Origin: a virus
Length of the DNA stretch: 23,224 nucleotides
Reading direction: 5' to 3' (one strand)
IMG/VR virus record: IMGVR_UViG_3300021378_000169
Span: 1 to 23,224 of that record
Of the stretch, positions 14,447 through 20,621 are shown in pieces (the first letter of the stretch is position 1; each line of letters starts with the position of its first letter). The notes under the pieces are model-generated. The model did not search any database and was not told the origin of the DNA. It saw only the letters and a program-made list of their open reading frames with translations. Made by a program: the position numbers and the translations under genes.

Positions 14447-14708
14447 TGCAGCCTGCACCACAGTCCCACTGGAAGTCTTCTACGGAACTGATGAAAAGCC
14501 ACTCACTCGAATTGAGAAAGAGCAAGCACAAGACATTTGTAGATTCTGTCCAGTACGTAAAGAGTGCCTGATTGTCTCTTTGGAGACCAATGAATACTGG
14601 GGAATTTGGGGCGGAACTGATGAAAGAGAGCGCAGAGCTTTCATTAGAAAACATGGAAGCCCCACCAAGGCAGCAGATTATGTAAGACAAAACGGGGTAC
14701 CCACATGA
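14304..14708 (+). CDS. WhiB-like iron-sulfur transcription factor
   Basis: Four cysteines at C51 (DDAAC), C79, C82 and C88 (CRFCPVRKEC) and the turn GIWGGTDERERR define a Wbl protein, an actinobacteria-specific [4Fe-4S] regulator that works with the primary sigma factor. Phage Wbl proteins can alter host transcription. The start is unclear: no ATG lies in frame. TTG 14304 or 14310 (downstream of AAAGGGG) gives up to 134 aa and a 140-nt overlap with RuvC; TTG 14346 is shorter but lacks a ribosome site. The conserved part begins about 14430. The 3' end overlaps the next gene by ATGA. Confidence 0.85.
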   Translation: MVLATRTSSKYPAGLRFTIRSGTPDAPAKTQSTQYASPYTQRYRWTDDAACTTVPLEVFYGTDEKPLTRIEKEQAQDICRFCPVRKECLIVSLETNEYWGIWGGTDERERRAFIRKHGSPTKAADYVRQNGVPT

Positions 14709-15187
14709 CTACCCGTAAAAAATCAACGGCAGTTGCAATGTCACAAACAAACAAAGCAATAGTCGAGGCGGAAAAAAGAGAACGACAAACAAAGTTAGCC
14801 AAGAAAGCACATCAACTGCGAACTGAAGGCGCCTCCTGGTTTGAAATAGCCGAAGAATTAAAAATAACCGAAAACGTGGCCTCCTCACTTGTCGCAGACA
14901 GGGTGCGCGCCGCCGCAGCCCTTGTCGACGAAGGAGCCAAAAGGCAAATACTTAGCCTTGAACTTGAACGTCTTGACGCACTACAGCGTTCAATATGGTC
15001 AACAGCAATTACCGGCGACGCAAGAGCCATCGACACAGCCCTAAAAATTATGGCTGCAAGAGCCAAACTTCTTGGTCTTGATGAAGCCATTAACGCAAAT
15101 CAAGTAACAAACAACACCATTGTCGTACCCGGCAACCCTGTCGAGTATGTCGCTGCCCTTAGAGCGATGTCGGGAGGCAACGCATGA
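14705..15187 (+). CDS. Helix-turn-helix protein, probable terminase small subunit
   Basis: In this 160-aa protein a homeodomain-like HTH spans about residues 36-66 (LRTEGASWFEIAEELKITEN). It is followed by LELERLDALQRSIWS, then GDARAIDTALKIMAARAKLL. That second motif recurs in phage small-terminase or packaging HTH proteins. A small subunit recognises the packaging site and recruits the large one. Here the large subunit lies on the opposite strand near 3.4 kb, so the pairing is inferred and a plain regulatory HTH remains possible. The basic N-terminus (TTRKKS, AEKRERQTKLAKKA) supports DNA binding. Confidence 0.65.
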   Translation: MTTRKKSTAVAMSQTNKAIVEAEKRERQTKLAKKAHQLRTEGASWFEIAEELKITENVASSLVADRVRAAAALVDEGAKRQILSLELERLDALQRSIWSTAITGDARAIDTALKIMAARAKLLGLDEAINANQVTNNTIVVPGNPVEYVAALRAMSGGNA

Positions 15188-16233
15188 ACCCAATTGATTT
15201 CTTTGTGTCGTATTACGGAGCAAATTCATGGAAAGACATCATCCTTGCGTGGGGTGGTTCAGCAGATGTTTACACGCTTTATGAAGTAAACAATCCAACA
15301 CCTATTTACACAGGGCCAGGGCTCTCCTATTCACTATCAACTACCCCTAATACACGTGGCGATTACAGAATTGAAGCCAGTGGGGAAAATATTAATTACC
15401 AGTTCACAATCATGACGTACACAACAGCCCTACCAGCACCAGTTGGTTTTGGCACATCAAGTGTCAGCAGCAACGAAGCATTAATGTCATGGACACCAGT
15501 AAATGCAGTCAATGGATACGAAATCGCGGACGTTACAGAGTCATACCAAATAGTGGCAACCATCACCAACGGTGAAACCTCATGGACAGCTGAAAATCTT
15601 GAACCAAGTACACGCTACTCGTATGCGGTCCGAAGTATTTATGGTGAAAATCAAAGTAAATGGAGTTCTCCTTCAACATTCTTTACTAACGCCCCAACAA
15701 CAGTAACTCCAGGCGTATACGAGTTTTCACCCGAAAATATTTACGTTTGGACAACAGGAAAAGCAGGCAGCACAGATCCGCAATGGTTGCCATCATCAAG
15801 CCACTGGTACGCAGGTGACGGTTCTACGTGGGGTGTAAACACTGGAACAAACACCACATACTTCTTCTACGGATCACCAAATCAATTCGGCAACCTTGCC
15901 GGTGGCACTGTCACAAAATTTGAAATATATCTAGACCGAAATGGGCCAGGTGGTGACCCTGGAATAGTCCTTTCACGTTGGAATCTGCACCGCTACTCCG
16001 ATAAGCCAAGCGCCGAGCCGTCTGAATTGGTTGGTAGCACAGATAATGGACAGTTTGCGCGTGGACAAAAAGGTTGGATCGAACTTCCAACCGCATGGGG
16101 TGAGCAACTTGTTGCAGGAACCTACGCATCGGGTGTTGCTTGGGGTGGTACACCAGAGCGTTTCCAAAGCTCACTAAACACCAACTATGAAATTAGTCCG
16201 CGCACAGGAAACGTAAGAATCACGGTTTCCTAA
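15184..16233 (+). CDS. Virion-associated protein with fibronectin type III domain
   Basis: This 349-aa protein is coupled to the HTH gene by an ATGA overlap. Residues 1-80 look like a beta-sandwich (WKDIILAWGGSADVYTLYEV). Residues 83-170 form an FnIII domain (LPAPVGFGTSS, ALMSWTPVNAVNGYEI, LEPSTRYSYAVRSIY). The remaining 180 residues are rich in Gly, Ser, Thr and aromatics and probably form another beta fold binding a surface ligand. No signal peptide is seen. Such proteins decorate tails or capsids and aid adsorption to carbohydrate. It is separated from the minus-strand fibres. Confidence 0.7.
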   Translation: MNPIDFFVSYYGANSWKDIILAWGGSADVYTLYEVNNPTPIYTGPGLSYSLSTTPNTRGDYRIEASGENINYQFTIMTYTTALPAPVGFGTSSVSSNEALMSWTPVNAVNGYEIADVTESYQIVATITNGETSWTAENLEPSTRYSYAVRSIYGENQSKWSSPSTFFTNAPTTVTPGVYEFSPENIYVWTTGKAGSTDPQWLPSSSHWYAGDGSTWGVNTGTNTTYFFYGSPNQFGNLAGGTVTKFEIYLDRNGPGGDPGIVLSRWNLHRYSDKPSAEPSELVGSTDNGQFARGQKGWIELPTAWGEQLVAGTYASGVAWGGTPERFQSSLNTNYEISPRTGNVRITVS

Positions 16234-16415
16234 TGGACATGACAAGCGGACGTATCAGTCCAACAGGTGGACGTTCCGGACACGGACATCCCATAACAGA
16301 AATATTTGAATCAATCATGGCTTTTCCAAGCAACTCAGTCCAAACAAATATTGATAACGCAACAACCTTTACTGAACTCAAAACAGCAATTCAAGAATGG
16401 ATTAGTGAACAGTAA
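16233..16415 (+). CDS. Small hypothetical protein (60 aa)
   Basis: ATG 16233 shares its A with the preceding TAA, a one-base overlap consistent with coupled translation. The first half is Gly/Ser/His-rich (GRISPTGGRSGHGHPITEIF); the second is a helical acidic tail (FTELKTAIQEWISEQ). It could be a short structural partner of the FnIII protein. No ribosome site of its own is evident and no family is recognised. Confidence 0.55.
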   Translation: MDMTSGRISPTGGRSGHGHPITEIFESIMAFPSNSVQTNIDNATTFTELKTAIQEWISEQ

Positions 16416-16483
16416 AACATGTAATACAACTTAATATTTAGCTCTTCCGATGTGAGGAAGGGGAACATCAAGTAAGGAGTTCC

Positions 16484-16933
16484 ATGTTAGAAGCAATTGC
16501 GTTAATTGCAATATTGAATATAACAACACCAACTAATTCACCTGATGAAGTTAAGCAAATGGTGAGCATTCTTACAACAGCAGCCACGCCGCCTAAAGGA
16601 CTCACAGAATGGTCCAAATGCATCCTTAAACGCGAAACAGGCGCAGTGCTTCATAACAAAACATCACGGCAAGATGCCAAAAATAAAACCTCCAGCGCAT
16701 CGGGGCGGTGGCAATTCTTGGATTCATGGCAACACGGCCTTCCTTACATGGTGAAAGAAAGACTCATGGAAAAAGGAATGTCACACGCAGATTCAAAAAA
16801 AATTCGCATACAACTTTCCGCTAAACCCATTAGGCAATGGCCCGGCATTTACCAAGACATAGGGGCGTTTGAAGTAATGAGTCGAGGCGGTTTTCACCAT
16901 TGGGCAGGCCATTCCTGTGGCTCCCCAAACTAG
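16484..16933 (+). CDS. Transglycosylase/lysozyme-like muralytic protein
   Basis: TAAGGAG precedes ATG 16484. The 149-aa protein has a short hydrophobic N-terminus (MLEAIALIAILNI), which could be a signal or anchor. The catalytic region begins with CILKRETGA (E51 as candidate acid), then SSASGRWQFLDSW, the motif of Rpf/transglycosylase domains, and ends GGFHHWAGHSC. C46 and C145 might form a disulfide. It should cut the glycan of peptidoglycan for lysis or entry. No cell-wall-binding domain is attached. Position next to an FnIII virion protein leaves both uses open. Confidence 0.75.
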   Translation: MLEAIALIAILNITTPTNSPDEVKQMVSILTTAATPPKGLTEWSKCILKRETGAVLHNKTSRQDAKNKTSSASGRWQFLDSWQHGLPYMVKERLMEKGMSHADSKKIRIQLSAKPIRQWPGIYQDIGAFEVMSRGGFHHWAGHSCGSPN

Positions 16934-16941
16934 GAGACTAA

Positions 16942-17292
16942 ATGCAAACACTTGAAGAGACTTTGATCCTCTTAGCTGAAGTAAGCAGACTTCTTGACGA
17001 AACAACAGAAGACATTGCAGAAATGGACAACATTGCCGTTAAAGCAAAGATTTCTTATCTGCGTGTTTACAACACTGCATTACTGCGATCTGAGGGTACG
17101 GCTGATGTCAAAAAAGCTAAGTCCGAGTTGGAATCACTTGATGAAATGCAACATAAAGATTTATGTGAATCCAATGTACGTGTAACAAAGGAAAGATTAA
17201 GAACTTTGCGTGACCAAATGGAAATCTTACGCACAACCGCCGCAGGTCAACGTGTCCAATTTCAGGCCGAACCAACAGGTCAATGGTCATAA
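16942..17292 (+). CDS. Coiled-coil phage protein of unknown function
   Basis: TAGGAGA precedes ATG 16942. The 116-aa product is almost entirely helical, with long heptad-like runs (LAEVSRLLDETTEDIAEM; AKSELESLDEMQHKDL) and a C-terminal RVTKERLRTLRDQMEILRT. Proteins with that last motif are widespread in actinophages and other phages, and no biochemical role is settled. A dimeric coiled coil is the likely form. It follows the muralytic gene by eight bases. Confidence 0.7.
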   Translation: MQTLEETLILLAEVSRLLDETTEDIAEMDNIAVKAKISYLRVYNTALLRSEGTADVKKAKSELESLDEMQHKDLCESNVRVTKERLRTLRDQMEILRTTAAGQRVQFQAEPTGQWS

Positions 17293-17308
17293 CGGGAAGG
17301 AAACTGAT

Positions 17309-17467
17309 ATGAAAATAAAAAAGAGAGTTATTCCTTTAGTTAACAAATGTGATGAATGTAAACAGACAGAAGATCACACTTGGCGTGATTCTTGGACAGG
17401 TAGAGAACTGTGTGAAAAGTGTGTACGAAGGGCTACTTGGGGTAACCCAGAAAAATATATGAAATAG
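17309..17467 (+). CDS. Small zinc-ribbon protein
   Basis: ATG 17309 lies eight bases after GGGAAGG and gives 52 aa. Two CxxC knuckles, C14/C17 (CDEC) and C35/C38 (CEKC), separated by 17 residues, define a four-cysteine zinc ribbon. The N-terminus is basic (MKIKKR). It could bind nucleic acid or a protein partner. An upstream in-frame ATG at 17210 lies within the previous gene and is not supported. Confidence 0.7.
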   Translation: MKIKKRVIPLVNKCDECKQTEDHTWRDSWTGRELCEKCVRRATWGNPEKYMK

Positions 17468-17475
17468 TTAAATGA

Positions 17476-17742
17476 ATGCGTAATAGATCCAAGAAGCGTC
17501 AAGCTCTTTATCAGCAGGTTCGTATTCCATTAGTGAAACGTTTACTTGAAGAGCACCCAATATGCCAGCGCTGCTGGAAGCAAAGATCAATAGATGTACA
17601 CGAAATTAAAACTCGCGCCAGAGGGGGCTCTATAACCGACGAGGAAAACTTGGTTTGCCTTTGTAGGCCATGCCACGACCTTATAACCCGAGATCCGAAG
17701 ACAGCCCATGAGAAAGGCTGGATTAAGCATTCGTGGGAGTAG
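17476..17742 (+). CDS. HNH endonuclease
   Basis: This 88-aa protein has the metal-binding knuckles C30-x2-C33 (CQRC) and C63-x2-C66, with H42 (VHEI), N58 (EENLV) and H67 (CH) as the HNH residues. A basic N-terminal helix (MRNRSKKRQ) could grip DNA. HNH enzymes in phages act either in packaging with the terminase or as free-standing homing nucleases. Here it stands far from the large terminase and its last codons lie in a 32-bp repeat that recurs 272 bp downstream, which hints at mobility. The ribosome site is weak. Confidence 0.85.
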   Translation: MRNRSKKRQALYQQVRIPLVKRLLEEHPICQRCWKQRSIDVHEIKTRARGGSITDEENLVCLCRPCHDLITRDPKTAHEKGWIKHSWE

Positions 17743-17749
17743 ATGCTGA
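17718..17749 (+). repeat. 32-bp perfect direct repeat, left copy
   Basis: This copy covers the end of the HNH gene (residues WIKHSWE and the stop) and a few bases beyond. An identical 32-base sequence is found at 17990-18021. Identity ends sharply at both sides. Confidence 0.95.
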
Positions 17750-17767
17750 CAAACGAAAGGGTATGTC

Positions 17768-17998
17768 ATGGAGAAAGTGTTCAAGGGCTATCGAATTGTT
17801 CTTGAGGTAGATCAACAATGGTTTGAGGCTATTGCAAAGATGACTGATTACACAGAGCATGATGAACTAATGAATTGGGTATCAACAGAACGTATCACAA
17901 TTACCCGCGAGCAATGCGACCTTTGTGGCTTTATTGCAGATGAGTTAGAAAATATTGAACATTATGATTTCTTTCACGAACAAGAGGAACTGGATTAA
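17768..17998 (+). CDS. C2H2-type zinc-finger protein
   Basis: This 76-aa acidic protein has a C-terminal C50-x2-C53...H65-x4-H70 set (CDLCGF, HYDFFH), consistent with one zinc site. The N-terminal 45 residues look like a small alpha/beta unit (YRIVLEVDQQWFEAI). AAAGGG lies nine bases before the ATG. Its last two codons and stop are supplied by the right copy of the 32-bp repeat, so the present C-terminus may date from a recombination or insertion. Function is unknown. Confidence 0.6.
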   Translation: MEKVFKGYRIVLEVDQQWFEAIAKMTDYTEHDELMNWVSTERITITREQCDLCGFIADELENIEHYDFFHEQEELD

Positions 17999-18021
17999 GC
18001 ATTCGTGGGAGTAGATGCTGA
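17990..18021 (+). repeat. 32-bp perfect direct repeat, right copy
   Basis: This copy overlaps the end of the zinc-finger gene (L, D, stop) and lies 22 bases before the integrase start. In the left copy the same bases are read in another frame as the HNH C-terminus. Confidence 0.95.
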
Positions 18022-18043
18022 TCCTGGGGGTAGTCTTCGTTAA

Positions 18044-19165
18044 ATGTCAGTAAAGGATGGAATTACTCGTCGCGGTGACCTTTGGTACGTCGTCCTGCGG
18101 GAACCTGACCCTGTCACAGGTAAAACCAAAATGGTGTGGCATTCAGGTTTCCGCAGTGAGGACGAGGCTAAAGCCTTTCGTGACGACAGACGTGTTTCGC
18201 TACGAAAAGGTCAAGCTGTTCGTAAAGATAAAATTACTGTTGCTCAATATCTTGAAGAATGGCTGCCAATGCACGCCAAAACTAAGCAGTTAAGTCCAAA
18301 CACTGTTTATGGATACGATCGACAGATATCTAGTTATGTCATTCCTTATATAGGTAAGTTGAAAATGCAGGAAGTAACTCCTGTGACTATTTCACGACTT
18401 TACTCAGATCTATCAGAAAATTTTGCTCCTCGAACAGTGGAATACACAGGTACGGTGTTGAGAATAGCCTTTAAACACGCCATGTTGGTGTATCGCATTA
18501 TTGAAGTCGATCCAACCCGTGATGTTCCAATTCCTAGACCAAAGAAGAAAGTTAAGGAAACTTGGTCTGTGGAACAAATGAGACTCGTTTCCGTTTTCAT
18601 GGCTAAACACCCAAACGGCGCTCTGTATCAAGTAATGGCTGCTACTGGCTGTAGACGCAGTGAAGTTCTTGGTTTGAGGTGGATCGATGTTGATCTTTCC
18701 GAAGGGGTTATTAAATTCACGCAAGCTAGGGTCTTAGCAGGTGGGCAAGTCATAATTAAAGAAACCCTGAAAAACGGTGTTGGGAAAAATGTTCCTATTG
18801 ATGACGCAACTGTAGATGCTTTGCGTATTTATCGGACTAAGCAAAAAGAAGCAAAGATGAAGTCGCTCACCTGGCTTGAAACAGGTCTGGTTTTTACTAA
18901 CAGCCATGGCAATGGGGTTTATCCATCAAATATTTATGATGACTGGCGCAAGATCTGTGAACAGGCAGGCGTTCCTTACTTGAAACCTCATGGCCTGAGA
19001 CATACTCACGCCACCTGGCTTTTAGAGGCTGGAGTGCCTCTACACGTGGTTGCTGAGCGTCTTGGGCACCGAGATGCCATGGTTACAGCCACTATTTACG
19101 CCCAAGTAACCGGAAATCAGGCTAGGGGCGCCTCAGACATTTTTGCTGAAAAAATGGGCAACTGA
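18044..19165 (+). CDS. int: Tyrosine integrase
   Basis: This 373-aa site-specific recombinase integrates and excises the phage. An N-terminal arm-binding domain (about 1-60; RRGDLWYVVLREPDPVTGK) is followed by a SAM-like core-binding domain (64-160). The catalytic domain has R204 in TGCRRSE, K248 in GVGKNV, H316 and R319 in HGLRH, H342 in LGHRD, and nucleophile Y352. All required residues are present, so it should be active. ATG 18044 lacks a clear ribosome site. An attP built on tRNA-Asn lies 100 bases downstream, the usual placement for this family. Confidence 0.95.
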   Translation: MSVKDGITRRGDLWYVVLREPDPVTGKTKMVWHSGFRSEDEAKAFRDDRRVSLRKGQAVRKDKITVAQYLEEWLPMHAKTKQLSPNTVYGYDRQISSYVIPYIGKLKMQEVTPVTISRLYSDLSENFAPRTVEYTGTVLRIAFKHAMLVYRIIEVDPTRDVPIPRPKKKVKETWSVEQMRLVSVFMAKHPNGALYQVMAATGCRRSEVLGLRWIDVDLSEGVIKFTQARVLAGGQVIIKETLKNGVGKNVPIDDATVDALRIYRTKQKEAKMKSLTWLETGLVFTNSHGNGVYPSNIYDDWRKICEQAGVPYLKPHGLRHTHATWLLEAGVPLHVVAERLGHRDAMVTATIYAQVTGNQARGASDIFAEKMGN

Positions 19166-19173
19166 TAGATAAT

Positions 19174-19184
19174 TGCTAGATATT
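19174..19184 (+). repeat. Candidate arm-type integrase site, left
   Basis: TGCTAGATATT, ten bases after the integrase stop, is identical to the copy at 19417-19427 across the attP core. Confidence 0.55.
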
Positions 19185-19222
19185 GCCCTTCGATTAACGC
19201 ACTACAACAGTAGTAGCATCCC

Positions 19223-19263
19223 AAAAAACTATATGGGCCCCAACGGTTTTTCGCTGGGACCCA
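19223..19263 (-). terminator. Terminator carried with the tRNA-Asn 3' half
   Basis: Read on the minus strand, a 12-pair stem (two G-U pairs) closes an AAAAAC loop at 19263-19234 and is followed by TATAG and T6. It lies four bases past the tRNA 3' end. After integration it would restore termination of the host tRNA transcript. On the plus strand one internal pair is lost, which favours the minus-strand reading. Confidence 0.7.
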
Positions 19264-19266
19264 CAC

Positions 19267-19312
19267 GCTCCCCCATCTGGACTCGAACCAGAAACCCTTC
19301 GATTAACAGTCG
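19267..19312 (-). other. 3' half of tRNA-Asn(GUU), attP core
   Basis: On the minus strand the sequence carries the anticodon loop CTGTTAA, T-arm TCTGG-TTCGAGT-CCAGA and acceptor strand TGGGGGA with discriminator G. Anticodon GTT identifies asparagine. No D-arm or 5' acceptor strand follows upstream, so it is not a complete tRNA gene; it is the segment that restores a host tRNA after phage integration. Confidence 0.85.
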
Positions 19313-19416
19313 CCTAGTTGAGCAACTGAATGCATCGAAATGTTTCACAAACTCCAAGGTGTTTAGGGATTTTTGTTCATTTTGAATCAGCAGTATTTGA
19401 TCTGTTTCAAGGTGTC

Positions 19417-19435
19417 TGCTAGATATTTGCTAGAT
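19417..19435 (+). repeat. Candidate arm-type integrase sites, right pair
   Basis: TGCTAGATATT is followed immediately by TTGCTAGAT, giving two tandem copies ten bases apart. The second overlaps the repressor stop codon. Their position mirrors the left copy about the tRNA core. Confidence 0.55.
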
Positions 19436-19813
19436 GGAAGGGCTTTTGGTTTTCAGTTGTTGCAGTGTTGCATTAAATGCAGCTTGGGCAACTATTCGCG
19501 CTTGTTCCAAAGCTTCGGGCGTTGCATCCGAGTCAACGGTAAGTGTCATTGTGCGACCCTCAGAATCCCCACTTGCTGTTTCAGTTAGGTAGCCTGAAGG
19601 AAGGTTAAGTTTTAGCTCCAAAGTGGCAAGTGTGCTTCTGGTTACGGAGTCGCGCCTGGCGCCTTCAAGGGAAGTTATTGTTCGATAATCCAGACCTGTT
19701 TCTAGCCCTAGCTTGCGTGCGCTTCTAAAACCAAGCTCCACACGACGTCTGACAAGTATTTCGCTTAGTCTGCGGGCTGCTGCTGGATCTAAGTGAATAT
19801 CGCGGTTACTCAT
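19430..19813 (-). CDS. XRE-family repressor (probable immunity repressor)
   Basis: This 127-aa protein has an N-terminal Cro/C1-type HTH over about residues 14-76 (RRLSEILVRRRVELGF, SARKLGLETG, YRTITSLEGARR) and a short C-terminal part without a peptidase signature. AAGGAG lies five bases before ATG 19813. It is transcribed away from the divergent AlpA-like gene across a 240-base operator region and ends at the attP arm, the classical place for a lysogeny repressor. Lacking an autocleavage domain, induction must differ from LexA/CI-type cleavage; this is inferred. Confidence 0.85.
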   Translation of the reverse strand: MSNRDIHLDPAAARRLSEILVRRRVELGFRSARKLGLETGLDYRTITSLEGARRDSVTRSTLATLELKLNLPSGYLTETASGDSEGRTMTLTVDSDATPEALEQARIVAQAAFNATLQQLKTKSPSI

Positions 19814-19874
19814 TTTTTCTCCTTACTTAAAATATTTTCTATATTTGCTTATGTACACATTAGATCACAGTGTT

Positions 19875-19892
19875 ACATATTGCAACATATTG
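19875..19892. promoter_or_regulatory. Tandem ACATATTG repeats, candidate repressor operator
   Basis: ACATATTG occurs at 19875-19882 and 19885-19892, exactly ten bases apart, so both face the same side of the helix. The pair lies about 60 bases before the repressor start and 165 before the divergent gene, where a switch operator is expected. Confidence 0.45.
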
Positions 19893-20019
19893 GTGCGTTT
19901 TAGACACGCTTTGACCGAACATTAATTTTTTTTGACATTTATGTGAATAATGATTCATTTTTGCCATACAGTGATTTACCTCACAGCGAAAGGAAGTTAC
20001 GACACAGATAAGCAAAGTG

Positions 20020-20049
20020 TTGACGAATGCATCATTATGCCTATATATT
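20020..20049 (+). promoter_or_regulatory. Promoter of the AlpA-like gene (leaderless)
   Basis: TTGACG (20020-20025) is followed 18 bases later by TATATT (20044-20049), or 16 bases later by TATATA. Transcription would begin about seven bases on, at or next to ATG 20056. No ribosome site precedes that ATG, so a leaderless transcript is likely, as is common in actinobacteria. A second TTGAC hexamer at about 19935 has no matching -10. Confidence 0.6.
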
Positions 20050-20055
20050 TACGCC

Positions 20056-20268
20056 ATGACTCATTCTGAAGCAATAATGTTGCCTATAATGCTGACACTG
20101 GCAGAAGTCGCCAAAAGCCTTGGATGTTCCAGGGCACACGTACACAGACTGATACACAGTGGAGCATTAAAAGCTGTGAACATATCTGTTCCAAATAGCA
20201 AAAAACCAAGAATGAGAATACGGGTGGAGGATTTTAATGAGTACGTTTACGTCGCCTCTGGCAACTGA
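20056..20268 (+). CDS. AlpA/excisionase-like winged-helix DNA-binding protein
   Basis: This 70-aa protein carries a MerR-type winged HTH over residues 13-62: LTLAEVAKSLGCSRAHVHRL, then IHSGALKAV, with a basic wing (SKKPRMRIRVEDFNEYV). This is the HTH_17/excisionase family, which bends attP DNA for excision or activates early genes. It is divergent from the repressor and near attP, so a directionality factor or Cro-like role is likely. ATG 20056 is chosen because the promoter ends there. Confidence 0.75.
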   Translation: MTHSEAIMLPIMLTLAEVAKSLGCSRAHVHRLIHSGALKAVNISVPNSKKPRMRIRVEDFNEYVYVASGN

Positions 20269-20488
20269 TATCGAAACGCATCAAAGAGTAATTGGAATCA
20301 CAGCAGCATGGCTCCACGAAGAGCCAACAATACCTGCCGACCTTTTACCAGAAGGACGTGACGAACTAATAGCAGTAATCCTCACACTGGGTTTAATGAC
20401 TGCCACATTTCTTAAACTTTGGGGAGCAGAGACAAATATTGACCCTGCAATCCTTTTACAAGACATCGCTCTTGGGCGAGTCAAATAA
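20237..20488 (+). CDS. Hypothetical helical protein (83 aa)
   Basis: ATG 20237 has GGGTGGAGGA six bases upstream and overlaps the excisionase-like gene by 32 bases in another frame. The product is helical and mildly hydrophobic in the middle (DELIAVILTLGLMTATFLKL), then acidic. The hydrophobic stretch could pack in a helical bundle or touch membrane. No family is recognised. It likely shares the leaderless transcript. Confidence 0.65.
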   Translation: MSTFTSPLATDIETHQRVIGITAAWLHEEPTIPADLLPEGRDELIAVILTLGLMTATFLKLWGAETNIDPAILLQDIALGRVK

Positions 20489-20515
20489 TCTCCGCCAACA
20501 GTTAAGTTGACGGTA

Positions 20516-20594
20516 GCCACCACCAGGGGTGGCACAACCAATAAATCAGGGCCAGATTCCGCGGGTGCAACCGCATAAGGGGTCTGGCCCTGAT
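20516..20594 (+). promoter_or_regulatory. Folded RNA leader of the DUF932 gene
   Basis: Two hairpins precede the gene. The first pairs GCCACC (20516-20521) with GGTGGC (20528-20533). The second is a perfect 12-pair stem, ATCAGGGCCAGA (20545-20556) with 20583-20594, enclosing an inner GCGG/CCGC hairpin. No T-run follows, so neither is a normal terminator. A translational control element or processing site is inferred. Confidence 0.55.
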
Positions 20595-20621
20595 CACTCT
20601 ATAAGGAGATGGAAAAAGTAT

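Larger units (their letters stand above)
19166..19435. other. attP region (core plus candidate arm sites)
   Basis: Between integrase and repressor lies a core of 46 bases identical in form to the 3' half of a tRNA-Asn gene (19267-19312). TGCTAGATATT at 19174-19184 lies to its left, and a second TGCTAGATATT (19417-19427), joined to TTGCTAGAT (19427-19435), lies to its right. This P-core-P' arrangement matches a tyrosine-recombinase attP with arm-type binding sites on both flanks. Additionally CCCTTCGATTAAC occurs at 19186-19198 and again inside the core at 19295-19307. No protein gene is credible here. Confidence 0.75.

Noticed and set aside
14377-14571. Third-frame 64-aa reading over RuvC and WhiB
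   Set aside because: WhiB and RuvC account for this DNA with clear motifs; the third frame shows only low-complexity basic sequence.
14238-14690. Minus-strand 150-aa frame opposite WhiB
   Set aside because: It is antisense to conserved WhiB cysteine codons; length reflects codon bias, not coding.
19267-19340. Complete tRNA-Asn gene
   Set aside because: The anticodon and T-arms are present but no D-arm or 5' acceptor strand can be paired upstream, so it is only the attP half.
19173-19385. Plus-strand 70-aa frame across attP
   Set aside because: It reads through the tRNA fragment, terminator and integrase sites; no ribosome site.
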